Assembly (NCBI GenBank): GCA_905221605.1
Contig: CAJNDS010002578.1
Coordinates: 124,001-188,000 of the forward strand
Source: Symbiodinium natans
Taxonomy: Eukaryota > Sar > Dinophyceae > Suessiales > Symbiodiniaceae
DNA length: 64,000 bases
Direction: 5' to 3'
The notes under the pieces were generated by a model. That model did no database searches. It was not told the DNA's origin and was given only the letters and a program-made list of their open reading frames with translations. A program made the translations under genes and the position numbers. Shown here piece after piece: positions 1 to 10,546 of this stretch (position 1 is its first letter; each line of letters opens with the position of its first letter).

Positions 1-196
1 GCCAGCCTTTTGGGGGGCGTCATGCTCCTGATGCGCCCCCGGGATCCCGCCCCGGGAGCCGCTTGATGCTCCTGATGCGCGCCTGGGGGTTCCGGGCTGG
101 ACCCGCTGATGCTCATGATGCGCGCCCTCTGGGGGCCTCCGTGGCGACGCAAACACCGGCGGCACGCGGGGGTCGGCGGCACTGGCGTCCGGCCTA

Positions 197-295
197 ATTC
201 TGCTTCGCAGAAGGCAAGCAAGGCTATTGCCGGGACGACCCGGCCGAAAGGTCCGCAAATGCTCGGTCCTTGAAAATCTCGCGCTGCCCGATTTT
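197..295 (+). repeat. Direct repeat, left copy (partner at 1348-1444)
   Basis: This ~99-bp block starts with TTCTGCTTCGCAGAAGGC and reappears in the same orientation at 1348-1444 with a few substitutions (for example CGAAAGG against CAAAAGG). The two copies sit just outside or at the ends of the large palindrome, so the locus combines direct and inverted repeats. TTCTGCTTCGCAGAA is itself a near-perfect palindrome. Confidence 0.8.
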
Positions 296-1352
296 AAGGC
301 GCTGCGCCCATGGGCGGGCAGCGCAGGCAGAAGCGCGGGGCGAGTAGTTTCTAAGCGTTTTGAGGCCCCTAAACTCCCTTAAAATCTCTAAGCGTTTGAG
401 GCTCCTCAACTCCCTTAAAGTTTCCAAGCATTTTCAGGCCCCTAAACTCCCTTCAAATCTCTAAGCGTTTGAGGCTCCTAGACTCCCTTAAAGTTTCTAC
501 GCACTTTATAAGGCCCCTAAACTCCCTTTTTCCTAGCCCCAGGCTTAGCCACGTCGCTTACGCCCACCCTTTGGGGGGCATCATGCTCCTGATGCGCCCC
601 GGGGTCCCGCCCCGGGAGCCGCTGATGCTCCTGATGCGCGCCTGGGGGTCCCGGGCTGGACCCGCTGATGCTCATGATGCGCACCCTCTGGGGGCCTCTG
701 TGGCGACGCAAAAAAACACGAAAAAACGACCGTTCACCGGCGGCACGCGGGGGTCGGCGGCACTGGCGTCCCGCCTAATTCTGCTTCGCAGAAGTCGGGC
801 AGCGCGAGGTCCTCAAGGACCGAGCATTTGCGGACCTTCAGGCCGGGTCGAAGCAGAATTAGGCCGGACGCCAGTCCGACCCCCGCGTGCCGCCGCTGAA
901 CGGTTTTTTTTTTCTCTCCGTGTTTTTTTGCGTCGCCACAGAGGCCCCCAGAGGGTGCGCATCATGAGCATCAGCGGGTCCAGCCCGGGACCCCCAGGCG
1001 CGCATCAGGAGCATTAGCGGCTCCCGGGGCGGGACCCCGGGGCGCATCAGGAGCATGCTGCCCCCCAAAGGGCGGGCGTAAGCGACGTGTCTAAGCCCGG
1101 GGCTAGGAAAAAGGGAGTTTCGGGGCCTTTTAAAGTGCTTAGAAACTTTAAGGGAGTCTAGGAGCCTCAAACGCTTAGAGATTTGAAGGGAGTTTAGGGG
1201 CCTGAAAATGCTTAGAAACTTTAAGGGAGTTGAGGAGCCTCAAACGCTTAAAGATTTTAAGGGAGTTTAGGGGCCTCAAAATGCTTAGAAACTGCTCGCC
1301 CCGCGCTTCTGCCTGCGCTGCCCGCCCATGGGCGCAGCCCCTTAAAATTCTG
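285..1352. repeat. Large imperfect palindrome (~500-bp arms)
   Basis: The left arm (about 285-790) is the reverse complement of the right arm (about 850-1352), with the centre near 819. Paired landmarks fit: CCATGGGCG near 309 against 1330, and CTGGCGTC at 763 against GACGCCAG ending at 874. A ~60-base spacer lies between the arms. Inside each arm are short tandem repeats of CTCCTGATGCGC and of a CCCCTAAACTCCCTT-type unit. ORFs can be read here on both strands, but they mirror each other and are repetitive, so I do not call genes. The arms could fold into a long hairpin or be an inverted pair of one interspersed repeat. Confidence 0.85.
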
Positions 1353-1444
1353 CTTCGCAGAAGGCAAGCAAGGCTATTGCCGGGACGACCCGGCCAAAAG
1401 GTCCGCAAATGCTCGGTCCTTGGGGACCTCGCGCTGCCCGATTT
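1348..1444 (+). repeat. Direct repeat, right copy (partner at 197-295)
   Basis: Second copy of the block described at 197-295. It is followed by a unique stretch, a 27-base run of G at 1576-1602, and then the remnant of a minus-strand retroelement. Confidence 0.8.
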
Positions 1445-1575
1445 AATGGCTGCCGCCAATGCCGCCGACCCCGAGCAGTCGTCCCAAATCCAGGCCGGGT
1501 CAAGTCCGCGCGGCTTGCGAGGAACTAAAGGCGTGATTGCCTTCATGGAAGTTTCGAACGTCCTTTGACGGCGTA

Positions 1576-1602
1576 GGGGGGGGGGGGGGGGGGGGGGGGG
1601 GG
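1576..1602 (+). repeat. Poly-G tract
   Basis: Uninterrupted run of 27 G residues. Similar poly-G or poly-C runs at 5082-5095 and 15699-15718 show that mononucleotide G/C tracts are common in this genome. Length may be unreliable in an assembly. Confidence 0.9.
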
Positions 1603-1842
1603 CTTGAAGGCGTCGGGGAGATTTAGGAGGGCGGGGGGCGGGTTTGAAGGCGTAAGGCTGTCCTGCAATCCGACCAGATCGAGGGGGACTCACGGAGCCC
1701 TTGCAGTGGCCGTTTTGCCAAGCCTCGTTGTCTGACGCGTATCTTCGATCAAGAAACGAGGGGGTAGAACTGCGTATCGACTCCTTCTGGCCACACGGCA
1801 AGAGGAAAGGCGGCAGTTATGTTGCTTGTCGCTCCGCTCCAG

Positions 1843-3116
1843 TTAAGAGCTGCTCCAATAGTCAAGGCGCCAGCGAGCATAGTTTCCGGGAAGGACCAGT
1901 CGAAACTTTCTCCTCAGCTTCTTACCTCGCTCTGTAAGCAGCTTCATCGTTGCTACTCCTTTTGATGGAACCAGACGTAACGAACCTTCCTTCTCTATCC
2001 TTTTCGCGCCGCTCAACTTCATCCTCTCCAAGGTCCCTCCGTCAAAGAGCATATTCCAGTTCTTTGGATATAGCTCCGCCCCATTGTGCAATTGATCTCC
2101 TCACCTGTGGAATCGGAACAGTATGCGCCACCTCCAAATCTCCTTGAAGACTGTTTTCTTCATGAGCAGCAGAGACTTTGAAACAAACTTATTGTGCTCG
2201 AAGCTGGGCATGGCCTGTCTCCTTCGCCACCTTACCAGTGAGCGTTTCGACCCACTCTTGCGTCTTCATAGCCTTTTCTTCCACACACTTTCCAGCTTGA
2301 CGCAAGTCCTCCGCCAAAGCCCGCTCCTCCTCAAGTAGCAAGCAAAACTGACCTCTTTTCCAAATCCTCAAGCAATTGCTGCTGCTCCTCGTTAAGCCGC
2401 TGCAAACCATCGGAGCACCTGAGCTCTGCTTCATCGTCCTCCGGAAGTTCTTGCTTTACAGCGGATTGTAGAGCTTCTCTTTCACGTCCATGTCGTCCTC
2501 CTGCAGGCGGTAGTTAACGACCTTCGGATCCTTTGGGTCATTTGCCGGCTCATCTCGTGGAGGTGTTAGAAGAGGTTCTGGAGGCAACAGAAAACCGATA
2601 TCCTCAAGATCCCATCGATCATCTTGATTCAAACTGTTACCTCCTCGGACAGAAGTGATCAGCGCCAAGCGTCCTCCTGGATGCTCCTGAGTCCCATGCC
2701 AACAGTTAGGCGAAAACTTCACCATGTCGCCTTGCTGGAGATCGTACACACGACCAGGCGGCAAGGGACCTGGCTTCACTTCTTGCGTGTCCGAGTCCGG
2801 CTCCGACCAGCTCTGCTCAACCCAGATGCCACCGCCTTCGAAATCTGTCAACGCGTAAGTGTAGTTGAAAGTTTGGGGATCGTTCCTGTTGTCCTTGTGA
2901 CGCTTCATGTAGGTGTTTCGAGTCACCCACCGCACTGAACTCAGGAATACCAGCCACCTCTCGTGCAAACTTTGCCAGGTGCGTTGTGGTTGCTGGCATG
3001 CGTAAACATCCCAGTGATCCGGCTCGTAGCCTCCTTCGGTGGTTGACGTCCCTTTGCTCTGGATAGCTTTCACCTTGTCCTTGCCAACAAACCATAAAGC
3101 TGCTCCACTGCATCAC
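1843..3116 (-). pseudogene. Remnant of a copia-like retroelement pol with a 2OG-oxygenase-like domain
   Basis: Read on the minus strand, the best segment (3073-2456, about 205 codons) carries HKD, then FEGGGIWVEQ, then WHGTQEHPGGRLAL. That is the HxD...H...R layout of 2-oxoglutarate/Fe(II) oxygenase folds. An alternative frame runs to 3116, so the 5' part is frameshifted. After the stop at 2456 another frame (2434-2189) reads as a Glu/Lys-rich coiled coil. Further on, 2091-1843 contains VPSKGVATMK followed by KFRLVLPGNYARW, which resembles the start of a copia-type reverse transcriptase. This domain order is what I would expect of dinoflagellate copia polyproteins, from memory. It is broken by at least two frame changes and truncated near 1843. 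The family call is inference; the residues are seen. Confidence 0.6.
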
Positions 3117-3490
3117 AGTCCATGCGGCCAGATTCTAACAGCAATCCTCAGCTTGTTCAGGTCCTGATAGAGCCCGCATAGACTCCCTTTTCCCATCTCG
3201 ACTCCAAGTCAAAATGCCACCAACTCCGAAAACCTTCTGCTTCGCATACACAGGGACACCAAAAGGCACTTCAGGATTTCGACAAGCGCCAAGGTTCGTT
3301 GTTGCCAAGCTGCAAAGTCATTGCTCGGCGGGCTTTGTGCGTCACCAGTAGGTCTGCTTATCAACCATTGTCGAAGGGAACGAGACTTAAGCTTTCTTGC
3401 GCGGTCTGAGTGGGCCCTCGCCAAAGGTAGGTGCACTGCCAGTTCGTCTCCTTGGTCGTACGGGACTTGAGCGGAACGACATAGTGCAGC
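3117..3490. other. No recognisable feature
   Basis: This stretch upstream of the pol remnant (the remnant is on the minus strand) holds only short open frames with no motif I recognise. It may be more decayed retroelement. Confidence 0.4.
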
Positions 3491-4060
3491 CTTAGAGGAT
3501 TGTAAGGTTCTAATCCTGTAGGCAATGCTTAAATCTCATCTAAACCTTTAGCCCTGTAGGATTTACACCCTAGAGGGCTAACCCCGTGAGGGTTTTAGAG
3601 ATACACCCTGAAAAGCCCCAAACCTTTAAGCTCTATAGGGTTTAATGTTTTAAACAATCTGAGGTCTGGGCATGTATACCTTCAGCGCCTATAGGCTTAA
3701 AACCTTTGAACCTTCTGGAGCCCTATAGGGTTTTAGGGTTCTGAACCAATAGGCTTCGGGTCAAGGTGTAAATGCCTAAGCCTTAAACCCTTAAGGTTTA
3801 AACTCTATGGCCTTAGGTTGAAATGCTTAAATCTGTAAACCTTAACCCCCTTAACCCTAGGGCGTTAAGGCTAAGGGTGTAGGTTTAATTGCCATCTTAG
3901 CTTCAAATGCCTAAATCTTAACCCTTTAAACCTTCACTATAGGGTTTAAAAGGGTAAGGATTTAAGTTTGTTTGGTTTAAGAAAAAGTATAGGCTTCAAG
4001 GCTTAGGGATAAAGTTTTCGGGCCTTCTCTTTCAAACCCTAATCCCTTAACCGACAAGGT
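3490..4060. repeat. Degenerate CCCTA/TAGGG-rich repeat tract
   Basis: About 570 bases are dense in short words such as CCCTATAGGG, CCCTAGAGGG, TTTTAGGG, AACCCTAGGG and AAACCCTAAT, in both orientations. Many words are palindromic around TATA or TA. Plant-type telomere repeats (TTTAGGG) are the usual dinoflagellate telomere as I recall, so an eroded interstitial telomere-like block is possible. The irregular spacing and mixed orientation fit an old diverged satellite equally well. Confidence 0.6.
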
Positions 4061-4113
4061 TTCAATGATAAGCCTTGAACACGCCCTTATAATACAACCA
4101 GAGAGCGCAGTGG

Positions 4114-4395
4114 AGAGGAGGGGGAGGGAGGGGGAGGGAGGGGGAGGGAGGGGGAGGGAGGGGGGAGGGGGGGAGGGGGGGGAGGGAGGGGGAGGGAGGG
4201 GGAGGGAGGGGGAGGGAGGGGGCGGGAGGGGGAGGGAGGGGGGAGGAGAGGGGGGGAGGGAGGGGGAGGGAGGGGAGGGAGGGGGAGGGAGGGGGAGGGA
4301 GGGGGAGGGAGGGGGGAGGGGGAGGGGGAGGGGGGGGGGGAGGGGGAGGGGGGGAGGGGGAGGGAGGGGGAGGAGGGGGGGAGGGGGGGGAGGGA
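4114..4395 (+). repeat. G-rich GGGGGAGGGA purine tract
   Basis: About 280 bases consist almost only of G and A as repeats of GGGGGAGGGA and variants; the single C near 4223 is an exception. The G runs are long and closely spaced enough for G-quadruplex or triplex structures. Open frames through it are Gly/Glu/Arg or Pro/Ser repeats and are not genes. Confidence 0.9.
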
Positions 4396-4587
4396 ATCTT
4401 CAAACGTTTTTCGTGCGGGTGTTGTTTCACAAGACGCTCATTCCAGGATTAAGTTTCTTAATAGTGCTATTTCAGGATTAATGTTTTGAACTCTTAAGAA
4501 TTCTGAAAATGCTTGAAAAGTAACACTGGAGATTGGAGATTAAGATTTCTGGGAGACTCTTGCGGAAAATCTTTTCAAATTTGAATT

Positions 4588-4910
4588 TCTTGGGCCTTAA
4601 AACCGAAGATTGAAGAATTGAAGATCCCTCAGAAAAGTTTTCCCAGGATCTTCGATTTGGGGTCCCGGAAATTTCAAAACTTCTAAAACAATGAAACCTT
4701 GAAATTTTCCCACCGTTAAACTGAAGATCCTAGGAAAACTTTTCTGAGGGATCTTCAGTTCTTCAATCTTCGGTTTTAGGGCGCCAAAGTTTCAATTTTG
4801 AAGTTTTGTTGAGATTGTTAAATTTTCGGGTCCCCAAATCGAAGATCCTGGAAAACTTTTGCGAGGGATCTTCAATTCTTCACTTCTTCAATCTTCGGTT
4901 CCTAAAGATT
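4588..4910. repeat. Three-unit inverted repeat (GAAGATC...GATCTTC)
   Basis: A unit at about 4588-4665 (TTAAAACCGAAGATTGAAG, then GAAGATCCCTCAGAAAAG) is repeated in reverse complement at about 4722-4795 and again, more diverged, at about 4838-4908. The first two units can pair into a ~75-bp hairpin. No ORF of note. Confidence 0.75.
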
Positions 4911-5077
4911 TCAAATTTGATGTTTTTTTAGAACATTTTGAAATGGTTTATCATGAGAGGACAAGCGTTGGGACCTCACGAGAAGCCCTAAACCTGCAGC
5001 CCATGTTGTAGAACCGCCTTGCTGAGCTCGATACCTGACAGAACAACGAAAGAAGAAGAACAGGTATGGATCCACGG

Positions 5078-5135
5078 GTGGGGGGGGGGGGGGGTACCAC
5101 ATATGTATATATATATATATGCATATATATGCTCC
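5078..5135. repeat. Poly-G run plus (TA)n microsatellite
   Basis: A run of G at about 5082-5095 is followed by GTACCACATATGTATATATATATATATGC-type alternating TA. The same arrangement of G run, then a 'taccacata/accataca' stretch and TA-rich DNA, appears near 7170-7215, so this may be part of a dispersed repeat. Confidence 0.75.
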
Positions 5136-5244
5136 CTCCCCACCCAAGATCTACGTTTACAGGTTTCCAGAACCCAAAAAATGCCAAAAGGCACCAAAAT
5201 CAGTAGCCAAAAAACCCAAACAAAAAAAAACAAAACCAAGAAAG

Positions 5245-5490
5245 TCCTTTTCCTGAGACTCTTGGAAGGATGAAACCAAAAAACCCAAACCAATACACAC
5301 CCAAACCAAAAACACCAAAGACAAAAACAACACACAAGCAAACACAGCAAAAAACCAACAACATATTTCCAAACTCTTGACGTCAAGGGGTAATGATTCC
5401 CTTTGTCCAAGAGTCTCGGAATATTTTTTTGTTTTAGTTTTTTGGTTTGGTTGTTTTGGTTTCACCCTTCCAAAAGTCTCAGAAAAATGT
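5245..5490. repeat. Imperfect inverted repeat rich in CCAAAA / TTTTGG
   Basis: The left arm (about 5245-5300: CTGAGACTCTTGGAAGG, then AAACCAAAAAACCCAAACC) pairs with the right arm (about 5430-5487: TTTTTTGGTTTGG, then CCCTTCCAAAAGTCTCAG). The loop is also A/C-rich. The translated frames here are low-complexity Trp/Phe/Cys or Lys/Thr and are rejected as genes. Confidence 0.7.
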
Positions 5491-7700
5491 ATGTTTTTTT
5501 TTTTAGTTTGTCTGATTTCGTTTTTTTTCTCTTATAGAGAAACAGTGCTTTTTTTTCGATGCATAGTGCCTGTGCTAGACAAATATTGAACAAATTCTAT
5601 ATGAAAGAGGCGAGTGAACTATATCCTAACTTTGTTTAATTCATAGAATATCCATTGCAAAAAATGTGATTGTGCTTGGCAATCCAGACCAATACTGCAA
5701 TGTTATGGAAAGTTCTGGGCAATTCGTTTTGTTTCTGGAGAAGTAGTGCTTGTCCCAAGCTTAGGCAAATAGGGTGTTTTTCTACATACATAGTGCCTGT
5801 ACTAGGCTAAATGTTGAATTAATATTATTCGAAAGAGGCTAGTGAAGTATCCTATTCAAGCAATGTTCGTTGCATAAATCATCATTGTGCTGTAGTTTTG
5901 ATCAGATACGACGTATCCTAGTTTTGAACCTATTAATGGAAGATTCATGTCATATAAATTGCGTCATTATTGTATACGGTTTTCGTCACCACAAAACAAG
6001 CAGTTTTCATGACATAGACATGAAATTCTGCTCACGCACTAATTAAATACCGCTTGTACAAGATATAATATGTCTAAAGCGCACAATGCGTATAGACAAG
6101 CTCAAAAGAATACATAATTCTCCTAGAAACCTGCTACTTGCCTCTTGAAGATCATAATACTCGGAAATTCACAGACCCAAAAACCTTGGAAGAGTCTTTG
6201 GCGAAGTTTGGACTTTTGGGTTTTCAGGTGTTTCGATACAAATAGTGCAACTTTGCTAGGCCCCCCCGAGAGCTCCAGGTTTCACTTCCTTTACGCCCCC
6301 CGAGAGCTCCGGGTTTCACCTCCTTTAGGCCCCCCGAGACCGGCGAAGTCAAAATTCGCCATCACATGTGGCAAGGGCCACGCTTCTCACCCGGAGCACG
6401 GCTATGGCCTGCCAACGCAAGCAGCTAACGCGATGAAAGATGGGTAATCGACCTATGAAGTACAGAGCACCTACTAAAGAAATAGTGTTTATTCCAAGCA
6501 ACATGTTGAGCAAATATGCAAAGTAAATCCTATTGAAAAGCTTTGTACATGATTTAAGCACACCACTGTAATATTCATTGCGCAGAATTCAATACAAAGT
6601 ACATACTGGTTTTGTGAATATAGTATGAGGTCCAATCTTCAGCTGGCCTTGAGCGAGCAATGAAGGACAGCTATTCTTTGACAGAGGCCGCAACCCCCCC
6701 GATAACTTGGAGTCTGCAAATCCCGCATAACGCAGCGGACTTAGTTTACCGCGGAATTAATTATTCCGATGAAAAGTAGCCAGAAAAGTATTGTTATGGT
6801 TAGTAGGTAGGAATTGTAGAAGTAGGTTGTTGTACGCGAGAAAGAGCGCCATGCGCACCGAAGTTAGGATGCTTTCATGACAATACGCTATTCGTCTACG
6901 AAAGCAGTAAAAACACAAAAAGCCGCGAATTTTTGAGGTGCCGACAGAAAGCTGCTGTACCTTCCAGGGTTCTGGAGTATATAGATCATTCTTGTGTTTA
7001 ACCGAATTCGGTTGCAGATTCTTTATAAAACATTCGATGTATGACGTGTTCAGACTAGACAAGTACGATTTTATCGGTATTAACAGTGTTTTCGGTGTGT
7101 ACTACTTGCACACAAGTGCGTGGAAGCAATCAGAAGAGTAGTGTAGACAACGAGGGTGTAGACTCTTTTTTTTTTTTTTGGGGGGGGGTGGGGGGACCAT
7201 ACATATATACGTACACATATGAGCGTGTCTGTGCATTTATAGTTCAGATGATGTCAGCGCTGTTTTGGGATGAAGTACGCTTCGCTTGTGTTAACACCTG
7301 AGGTGTACCGCAACTGCCGACATTGGCACCCCGAGTCCCGGCAACGCAGAACCTCAGTATTCCAACCATGCAGGAGCTGCAGGAGTGGTTTGACTGGTTT
7401 TGCGGTATGGGACATGAGGAACCTGCTGCTTGGTGATTCTCTTTTGAGCGTTGTTTTGTGCTTTTGGCGCTTTGAACTGGACAAGAAGGCTTCCCGACTT
7501 CCTCCCAAACCTTGCAGCCTAAAATGTGATGATGCCTGTTCAAGTCCACACGGGATATGCTGTGCCAGGATTGCGTCTCGTAGGATTGCAGGCGATTTGC
7601 TACAGTGCATTAGGACGTTCCCTGACATACTTCAACAATATTCAATAGTCTGCTGGCAGTCTGCTCTTTGGCCCTTGATTGCGCACGTGAGGCGCCATCC
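5491..7700. other. AT-rich intergenic DNA, one short tandem repeat
   Basis: I see no supported gene in this 2.2 kb. At 6258-6338 a ~38-base unit (GCCCCCCGAGAGCTCC then GGTTTCAC) is repeated two to three times. A T run, G run and TA-rich stretch lie at 7166-7215. Near 7414 a short frame starts MRNLLLGDSLLSVVL, which would be an uncleaved signal anchor and could be a first exon for the sulfotransferase-like gene at 7701. That link is only a guess. Confidence 0.4.
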
Positions 7701-8708
7701 ATGCGACCTGAAACATTATGGCAGGTGCTGGAAGAAGTGTTGGAATCGAGCTGCGGATTCATTGGCAACTCAGAGCTACCAGCAGTTCGTTTCGCCATGT
7801 TCAAAATGCATAAGACGGCGAGCGGAACACTTTCGACAACAATGCACCGAAGCGCCATACGCAAGGGATTACGATGGGCTGGTTGCGCTGACAACGGACA
7901 CCTGCTCCCAGTGAAGTGGGCATGTGCATCGACAAGCGTGAAAGGTGATGGTCAGTTCGAGTTTGAACTGCGGCATGCATGGGGCCCAAACGTATGGTGG
8001 AGTTCTGAGCGAGGCGGGCAGCCACAATTCTGTGACAGTGCGGATGGTCAATGGTTCGAGCAGCTCCTATTGAGCTATGAGAGACGCATGGGCTCTGAAG
8101 TTCAGATTTTTATCCCCATACGAGATGCCTACACTCACTTGCGATCTCTGCTGCGCCATACATCCAAACCATTTGCAGAGTTCAATGACTCTGCATGGCT
8201 TTGGAATCCATGCTCGAAAGAGTTGGGCCTGCACCACGCAAGTCAAGTTCAGCGGTTCCTAAAGGAATGGCCCTTCCAAAGAGCAAAGAGATTGCATGTT
8301 TTGCTTGCTGAGGATTTGTCTGCATCCCTAGTTATGTTCCGCAGGACGGTCAATTGGTCTCTGAGGGATGTGGTCTCTTTCAGCACTCACGTCACCAGCG
8401 AGAAGCAAGCTGCCCAGGTGCTTGTACCAGCTGCAGAAGACATCCCTAGTGACCGATTAAATCTGGACCAGCAATTGTACTTGCGATTGCAATCATGGTT
8501 TGCAGATGAACTACAGCTCCACAGATCCCAGAATTCCGACTTTGAGCGTGAGGTCTTGGCGCACAAACGTATCACAAAAGCTGTCGCCAGAGTCTGTGGA
8601 GGAATGAACGAACACCTTGGCGGCAGTTTTTTGGCGCAGTTCTGCCGATCAGCACGGGCGGAAGCGGACTTGGAGAGCCTCGATCGCCTTCAATGCGTTG
8701 AAAAATGA
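7701..8708 (+). CDS. Galactose-3-O-sulfotransferase-like protein
   Basis: The 335-residue product carries MHKTASGT at about residues 36-43, the 5'-phosphosulfate-binding loop form (HKTASST type) of Golgi Gal-3-O-sulfotransferases, which move sulfate from PAPS to sugar hydroxyls. A second family feature is LLAEDLSASLVMFRRT followed by NWSLRDV (about 208-232), matching the family's 'E.fDESLvllrR...W.l.D' stretch. The ATG at 7701 is the first in frame; homology with the paralog at 14309 begins about three residues later, at PETLW. No membrane anchor is encoded in this exon, while family members are type II Golgi proteins, so an upstream exon is likely missing from the call. The paralog ~6.6 kb downstream is in the same orientation. 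Family call fairly sure; substrate unknown. Confidence 0.7.
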   Translation: MRPETLWQVLEEVLESSCGFIGNSELPAVRFAMFKMHKTASGTLSTTMHRSAIRKGLRWAGCADNGHLLPVKWACASTSVKGDGQFEFELRHAWGPNVWWSSERGGQPQFCDSADGQWFEQLLLSYERRMGSEVQIFIPIRDAYTHLRSLLRHTSKPFAEFNDSAWLWNPCSKELGLHHASQVQRFLKEWPFQRAKRLHVLLAEDLSASLVMFRRTVNWSLRDVVSFSTHVTSEKQAAQVLVPAAEDIPSDRLNLDQQLYLRLQSWFADELQLHRSQNSDFEREVLAHKRITKAVARVCGGMNEHLGGSFLAQFCRSARAEADLESLDRLQCVEK

Positions 8709-9351
8709 AAAAACTCGAGTCACCACCCAACACAACATTGTCACAAAATGACTGAAACAGATGACGAATTGCAGAGCCAAAAGATTCTTGATTGTCTCTG
8801 CACGTTCCAGTCTTGTTCTTCCAAGTTGTGTGGAAAAGTATGTTGCTTGAAAGTTCTGCACTCCCAAGCTTCGGTGCTCGTTTGAACTTTAGGCAGGGTG
8901 CTAACGGCGAACGTTTTACCTCTTTGGGGCCCATGCTTGAAGTGTGTTGTAAGCTGTATTTTATACAAGTTCCTGTTTTCACGAAGGCCCTCGATTGGTG
9001 GTTTGCGGAACTGTGCAATTCCGCAGGTGTGTGAGCAGTTGTGAACAATTAGCAACGATGAGCAATTGTTTTCGGGTGTCCATCGCTTTGCTATGTGACT
9101 CAACTGCGGTATGCGACCCGGTGCCAGATCGCTCAACCATGTTGGTAGGTACACGCCCATTTCCATGCAGATGCAGTCGACATGCCACTCTCGAAGGCTT
9201 CTTTTCTCGACTGTCAGATCGCAAAGCATCAATGATCAGTTTTGTTTGGCCTCAGTGACCAAGACACATGCAGTTGGTGCACTACATTGCATGACACAAT
9301 GTTTCTTAATGCTGCTTCAGCTTGTTGGGCCGATTCTCTCTTGCTGCTGGC
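8709..9351. other. Intergenic, no recognised feature
   Basis: This follows the stop of the sulfotransferase-like gene. Several overlapping short frames occur on both strands, but none has a motif, bias or match to neighbours that I can support. Confidence 0.4.
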
Positions 9352-9471
9352 ATGGGCTTCGAAGCGTGGAGCACATGGCGAAGTCATACAGCGAAAAATG
9401 TCGTCATCATTGCGCTGGTCTTCATTATCCTTTGGATGGCCCTTGCATCACAACAGAACATGGTGAGGTGC
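9352..9471 (+). CDS. Candidate first exon encoding a type II signal anchor
   Basis: From the ATG at 9352 the frame reads a short polar, positively charged head (Trp/Arg/Lys) and then NVVIIALVFIILWMAL, a clear 16-residue hydrophobic segment. This is the usual start of a Golgi or ER type II membrane protein. The frame stays open to 9990, but the later part is not protein-like. A GTGAGG that could be a donor site follows ATG at about 9460-9466. I infer an exon that may splice toward the methyltransferase gene at 10547, which lacks an anchor. Not proven; it could be chance. Confidence 0.3.
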
Positions 9472-10319
9472 TTTTCCGTCCCGCAAAACGTGCCAGACGT
9501 GGAGTATCGTCAACCAGATGCCACACTTGCGACCCATTGGCAACAGATTGAGTTGACAAGGCTAGCATGTTTGCGATTTTGGGATGTCCTGTGTGTGTTT
9601 TGCATCCGACAAGACTGGTCCAATAAGGAACGCTCCAGGTATCAGTGGAAACTTGGTCATGCAGGAGCTTCTAAAAAAGCATTGAATTTCACTGCTGGCC
9701 CCTTTGCCCTTTCATGTCCTGTCTTGCAGTTTCCCCCAGGATCAACCATGCAGATCATCGATGAGTGTTCCGATGAGGAAAGGCGCTGGATCTGGGCAGT
9801 AGTTGTAAAGAGCCTTTTTCTTTTGGGCTTGCGCACACTGTCCAGGTCCAAGCACAACAAGTCCTGGGATATGGTCATGGCAAAGCGTCTTCGGACCTGG
9901 CGACATGGCTCCAAGGAATCGGAAAGGACAATTTCCAACCCGTCTGGGCCTGGATCTTCCCTTGCTGCCACGCGTTACGCCGGCAGCTAAGTGTTCTACG
10001 GTAGTTTTGCTGTACCCGGTAGCGCATGCATCAAGCCATAAAGCTGCAGATATGAGGCGAGGTGCATCCGAGGTACAACTCCGCAAATGACTTGCGATAG
10101 TTCTCCACGAAGTGCGGCTTTTCAGTGTGGGAAGGGGTCGGAAGGGGGTACCACCCACCCCTCCCCCCGCCTCAGAACGGAATGGTGGGTCGCCGCGAAC
10201 GAGTTCGAATGAACTAATAGTACTTGAAATTCATTGACAAAATGCAAAACATTTTTCACTTCATTCAAATTATATAAAATATCAATGAGAATGATACAAC
10301 GAATCTAAAGAATACAATT
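9472..10319. other. Intergenic or intronic, nothing recognised
   Basis: There are open frames on both strands, but no motif in any of them. If the anchor exon at 9352 is real, this stretch would be intron. Confidence 0.35.
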
Positions 10320-10321
10320 TT

Positions 10322-10503
10322 AGTGGGGGTGGGGTTGGGAGGGTGGGGGTGGGGGTGTGGGGGGGGGTGGGGGGGGTGGGGGTGGGGGGGAGGGGGTGGG
10401 AGTGGGAGGGTGGGGGTGGGGGCGGGGGGTGGGGGTGGGGTGGGGTGGGGGTGGGGGTGCGGGTGGGAGGGTGGGGGCGGGGGTGGGGGGTTGGGTGGGT
10501 GTG
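10322..10503 (+). repeat. (GGGGGTGGG)n G/T-rich tract
   Basis: About 180 bases of G with single T and rare A or C, in units such as GGGGTGGGGGTGG. Prone to G-quadruplex formation. It lies directly upstream of the methyltransferase frame at 10547. Confidence 0.9.
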
Positions 10504-10546
10504 AACGTAAATTTCAAGAACACGCTCTAAATGGCGCTTGCCTTGA

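Noticed and set aside
469-1170. Long ORFs on both strands in the palindrome
   Set aside because: They mirror each other through the inverted repeat and consist of translated short repeats; no independent support.
4062-4481. Pro/Ser-rich and Gly/Glu/Arg-rich ORFs over the G-rich tract
   Set aside because: Pure translation of a purine repeat.
4911-5465. Hydrophobic Phe/Leu/Val-rich minus-strand ORFs resembling membrane proteins
   Set aside because: They arise from CCAAAA/TTTTGG low-complexity DNA and the TA microsatellite, in an inverted repeat.
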